Shown here one piece after another: positions 5,706 to 7,687 of a DNA stretch of 7,687 nt. This stretch comes from Thermoplasmata archaeon (lineage in GTDB: Archaea; Thermoplasmatota; Thermoplasmata; SG8-5; JAGLSY01). A program made the translations under genes and the position numbers. The stretch's first letter is position 1, and each line of letters begins with the position of its first letter. The DNA lies in assembly GCA_023135545.1 (NCBI GenBank), contig JAGLSY010000213.1, positions 1 through 7,687 on the forward strand, written 5' to 3'. The notes under the pieces were generated by a model that had not been told where the DNA came from, searched no databases, and saw nothing but the letters and a program-made list of their open reading frames with translations.

Positions 5706-6234
5706 AAATAGCGTGCCTGGCTCTCATGTTATTCTCTGTCTCTCCAAGCTTCGCCATTATGTCAGGAACCAGGGCATCCAGGAATACCATGGCCGTGTCC
5801 TCGAACAGGGTCCCCAGGGGCGCTAGATTGGATTTGATGTTGTTATTGGCCTTCAGGTGAATCAGTATATTGGATGCATGGGCCAGCTTGGATGTTTCCT
5901 TGGCGGTTATGACCGCCACCGTGGAGCCCACCCTGCCGACTATGTTGGCGGTCTGGATTGCGGACATGGTCTGGCCGGTCTTCGAAATTATTATGACAAA
6001 ATCATCCGGCTCGACGATGGGGGTAACGGTTTCCCCGATAAAGAATACCTTCAAACCCAGCTGGACCAGCCTTATGGCAAAGGCCTTGGCAACCAGGCCG
6101 GAACGCCCAACGCCATATATGAAAATCTTTTTGGATTTCAGCATCTCCTCGATGAACCTTGCCCTGTTGGGGCTGTTGGATGATTCCAGGGCCTCCTTTA
6201 TTTTCTCGACAATGTAAATCTCAGCTTCTTCCAA
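5698..6234 (-). CDS. hxlB: 6-phospho-3-hexuloisomerase (SIS domain)
   Basis: This enzyme interconverts 3-hexulose 6-phosphate and fructose 6-phosphate. With hexulose-phosphate synthase it supplies ribose phosphate in archaea that lack the oxidative pentose pathway; the synthase is not in this window. The protein is 178 residues, close to the roughly 180 of the Methanocaldococcus enzyme. SIS motifs are visible: IFIYGVGRSG (37-46), GETVTP (67-72), ISKTGQT (83-89) and PLGTLFEDTAMVFLDA (139-154), with RH near the C-terminus. The usual SGSG-type loop is changed to SKTG. The frame is open to 6357, but that extension (RIPRK repeats) only mirrors the upstream gene's tail. TTG at 6234 is preferred because it matches family length and has GGTGAT just upstream. 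It follows the endonuclease IV-like stop by 10 nt, so the two are probably co-transcribed. The last residues lie beside repeat copy A. Confidence 0.9.
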   Translation of the reverse strand: MEEAEIYIVEKIKEALESSNSPNRARFIEEMLKSKKIFIYGVGRSGLVAKAFAIRLVQLGLKVFFIGETVTPIVEPDDFVIIISKTGQTMSAIQTANIVGRVGSTVAVITAKETSKLAHASNILIHLKANNNIKSNLAPLGTLFEDTAMVFLDALVPDIMAKLGETENNMRARHAIWV

Positions 6235-6237
6235 TCC

Positions 6238-6243
6238 ATCACC
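6238..6243 (-). promoter_or_regulatory. Ribosome-binding site deciding the hexuloisomerase TTG start
   Basis: GGTGAT on the minus strand, complementary to the archaeal 16S rRNA end, lies 3 nt before the TTG at 6234. The nearby ATG codons are in another frame that stops after 16 codons. This supports a TTG start. Confidence 0.5.
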
Positions 6244-6244
6244 A

Positions 6245-7321
6245 TCATTTCTTCTTGGTATCCTTCGTGGTATCTTTCGTGGTATCTTTCGTGGTATCTT
6301 TCGCGGTATCCTTCTGCTTTTGCCTCTCTGCCTTGGCCTCCCTCTTGGAAAGCACACGCTCCAGAATGACCTTCATGTACATGGCATCGTGTTCAAGAAG
6401 CGGGGAGCCGCATATCAGGGTTATGTCCATGTTGTTGTCCAGTATGCACTCGGCCAGTGGCTCGAATTTCAAATCACCCTTCTTAATGGGAGTGTATCTG
6501 ATCTCGTTGCCTCCCTCATGCTCCACTCCCGAAAAGTGGGTGTGGTAGAAACTGGATTCGAACTTCGACGCCTTGTCGAATAGCTCCTGAAAGTCCTCCT
6601 TCTTTTTGAGGGCGCCGTTGCCTCGCGCATGGATATGCGAAAAATTGATGATGGGCACCAGACCAGGCACCTCCTTGCACATCTTGACTATCTCCTTGAA
6701 ATCACCGAATATCTCCTGCCTGCCGCTGGTTTCCACGCCTAGCGGAACCCGGATATCGTTTTCCAGAAGCCATTCCGAGAGGAAAATTAGCTTTTCCTTG
6801 ATGTTGTTGAAGGCCTGTGTCTTCGAGTGATTGCCGTACATGCCGAGATGGGTGACAATCATGGTGGCATCCAGATGCTTTGCCAGAAGTCCTGCCCATC
6901 GAATGCTGTCCAGGCTCTTGTAAAGCAGGTCGTTGTCCGCAACCAAGTCCATGTAGTAGGGGGTGTGGATGGATAGTTCCACATCCAGGTTCTTGGCTAT
7001 CTGGGACAACTCGTGCAGGTGATTGTAATCCTTGGCAATGGGGTTGGACATCGAGTAAATCAAATCGCCCTTCTGGATTTCTTCGTCTAGGGGAACCGGG
7101 TCCTTTTTCTTGCCCCTCAGTACCTCCACGATTATCTCGCCGTTGAATTCCAGGGGTGTTATGTTCTCGTCTTCCTCGGTGGCCGCCTTCTCGAAGGTGT
7201 TTGTTCTCAAAACCTGTATCTCCAGTGCGGTCAAGCTTAGTATGTGGACATCTTCTATGCCGTCCCTAAGCGTACGGCCTTTGCAAGACAATGGAATTCC
7301 CGAAGGACCATATCTAATCAT
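6245..7321 (-). CDS. Endonuclease IV-like TIM-barrel protein (xylose isomerase-like fold) with repetitive lysine-rich tail
   Basis: The protein is 358 residues and belongs to the archaeal relatives of endonuclease IV, which in bacteria cleaves DNA at abasic sites. Family features are MIRYGPSGIP at the start, SIHTPYYMDL with H119, THLGMYG with H158, GVETSGR with E197, NFSHIHARG with H229 and HTHFSG with H262. By eye, several Nfo metal ligands are replaced: the DxxH aspartate by N226, the DxH pair by I274 and Y276, and the late glutamate by G305 in CGSPLLEHDA. About 50 residues (40-90) are inserted early in the barrel. The C-terminus (about 337-358) is a KDTT repeat encoded by 12-nt units. GAGGTGA just before the ATG fixes the start. 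It is the first gene of a pair with hexuloisomerase. Nuclease activity is uncertain; a sugar-phosphate isomerase-like role is an alternative. Confidence 0.82.
   Translation of the reverse strand: MIRYGPSGIPLSCKGRTLRDGIEDVHILSLTALEIQVLRTNTFEKAATEEDENITPLEFNGEIIVEVLRGKKKDPVPLDEEIQKGDLIYSMSNPIAKDYNHLHELSQIAKNLDVELSIHTPYYMDLVADNDLLYKSLDSIRWAGLLAKHLDATMIVTHLGMYGNHSKTQAFNNIKEKLIFLSEWLLENDIRVPLGVETSGRQEIFGDFKEIVKMCKEVPGLVPIINFSHIHARGNGALKKKEDFQELFDKASKFESSFYHTHFSGVEHEGGNEIRYTPIKKGDLKFEPLAECILDNNMDITLICGSPLLEHDAMYMKVILERVLSKREAKAERQKQKDTAKDTTKDTTKDTTKDTKKK
6257..6316. repeat. Five 12-bp tandem repeats inside the endonuclease IV-like gene
   Basis: Units are GGTATCCTTCGT, then GGTATCTTTCGT twice, GGTATCTTTCGC and the diverged GGTATCCTTCTG. 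On the minus strand they encode the KDTT-type tail. Because the unit length is a multiple of three, copy number can change without shifting the frame. In another frame they give the RIPRK repeat wrongly attached to the long hexuloisomerase frame. Confidence 0.9.
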
Positions 7322-7454
7322 TCTTCACCTCTAAAATCATAAAATAAAACCAAAACCTTCACACCCGTCACCCTTGAACTCGACGAGGTAAGTCTATCAT
7401 GCATAATAAGTTATCTGTGTCTTCAATCATATTTAAACTTATCGAATCCATATG
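7322..7454 (-). promoter_or_regulatory. Upstream region of the endonuclease IV-like gene
   Basis: On the minus strand GAGGTGA (ribosome site) lies just before the ATG at 7321. TATA-like runs are at 7428-7437 (TTTAAATATG), 7400-7412 and 7340-7349. The first would give a leader of about 85 nt. The last is too close to leave the ribosome site in the mRNA. No coding potential is seen here. Confidence 0.35.
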
Positions 7455-7548
7455 TATAAATGGGTGAGTTCGTGGAGTTCGGTTTACCTCCCAGATATCA
7501 TCACAACTCCATAAACTCTATAAACTCTATAAACTCCCAAACTAACCC
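7455..7548. repeat. Intergenic repeat, copy B
   Basis: This is a second, shorter copy of the repeat at 5560-5705. GAGTTCGTGGAGTT (7466-7479) faces AACTCCATAAACTC (7506-7518 and on), pairing at 13 of 14 positions including one G-U. The conserved core is at 7483-7527 and differs from copy A at two bases, both A to T. The right arm has three ATAAACTC-type units in tandem. Both copies begin with AAATGG, then TGAGTTC, and lie in the same relation to the downstream minus-strand gene. Confidence 0.75.
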
Positions 7549-7603
7549 AATGAAAAGTTATTTGATAATAAACCTGTATTCGTTCCTTGATGAAAGGTCT
7601 AAA

Positions 7604-7687
7604 CTACCAGACCCTAAAGGACCTGGCTTTACGCCGATTAAATGTTACCAGTTCCTTCAGGTCTGAATGTTTACATTTAGGCTGCCA
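7604..7687 (-). CDS. Possible C-terminal end of an unidentified minus-strand gene
   Basis: One minus-strand frame is open from the right edge for 27 codons to a TAG at 7606-7604. It ends in the basic stretch LKELVTFNRRKARSFRVW. The other two minus-strand frames hit stops within a few codons. An open run this short can be chance, and the same bases form a long hairpin. I do not recognise the sequence. Confidence 0.2.
   Translation of the reverse strand, partial: WQPKCKHSDLKELVTFNRRKARSFRVW
7608..7665. other. Long hairpin near the right edge
   Basis: CAGACC (7608-7613) pairs with GGTCTG (7660-7665). AAGGACCTGG (7617-7626) pairs with CCAGTTCCTT (7648-7657) with one mismatch. The loop is 21 nt. 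A small internal loop (3 nt against 2 nt) separates the helices. It may be a terminator, a structured RNA or part of the preceding gene. The sequence does not decide the strand. Confidence 0.4.

Noticed and set aside
6235..6357. N-terminal extension of hexuloisomerase with RIPRK repeats
   Set aside because: It is the tandem repeat of the upstream gene's tail read in another frame. Family length and a ribosome site favour the TTG at 6234.
6159..6548. Plus-strand frame encoding hydrophobic FVVS repeats, resembling a membrane peptide
   Set aside because: It is the complementary reading of the same 12-bp repeats inside a well-supported minus-strand gene.
7588..7666. Box C/D small RNA (TGATGA then CTGA)
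   Set aside because: The boxes are about 70 nt apart, there are no internal C'/D' boxes and the flanks do not form a terminal stem.
7460..7666. Plus-strand small protein with NSINSINS repeats
   Set aside because: It is the translation of repeat copy B. Copy A does not keep the same frame or sequence.

Overview
The window looks archaeal and most likely euryarchaeal. It carries archaeal initiation factor aIF2-beta, an archaeal-type SepF with a YIDLG motif, an archaeal presenilin-like GxGD peptidase, RtcB and a 6-phospho-3-hexuloisomerase. Upstream sequences show BRE/TATA elements about 25-30 nt before starts, some of them apparently leaderless, rather than bacterial -35/-10 boxes. A lineage near Thermoplasmata would fit, but that placement is only a guess. 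An unusual point for an archaeon is the pyruvate:ferredoxin oxidoreductase at the left edge, which is the fused, single-chain NifJ type.

Layout from left to right. Positions 1-880 (minus) hold the N-terminal quarter of the NifJ-type oxidoreductase, which runs off the window. A divergent promoter region (881-1106) separates it from sepF (1107-1496, plus). A hairpin-rich convergent gap (1497-1616) follows. Next comes a tight minus-strand operon read as aIF2-beta with a C-terminal TRAM domain (3799-3176), presenilin-like protease (3176-2226) and a small metallophosphoesterase (2216-1617). Upstream of aIF2-beta, 3828-3975 holds two identical 17-bp promoter-like direct repeats. They flank a strongly structured element (3880-3946) whose pairing is better as minus-strand RNA. 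Then come rtcB (5492-4038, minus) and a two-gene unit: an endonuclease IV-like TIM barrel (7321-6245) followed by hexuloisomerase (6234-5698).

The two minus-strand units to the right are each preceded by a copy of the same intergenic repeat (about 5560-5705 and 7455-7548). It is built of 9-bp GAGTT-type units facing inverted AACTC-type units around a conserved 45-bp core. The right edge (7549-7687) holds a large hairpin and possibly the last 27 codons of another minus-strand gene.

Functionally this is mainly a housekeeping region: pyruvate oxidation, cell division, translation initiation, membrane proteolysis, RNA ligation and pentose supply. The parts most worth a second look are non-coding (the structured element between duplicated promoters and the repeat family) and the endonuclease IV-like protein, whose metal site appears partly lost.
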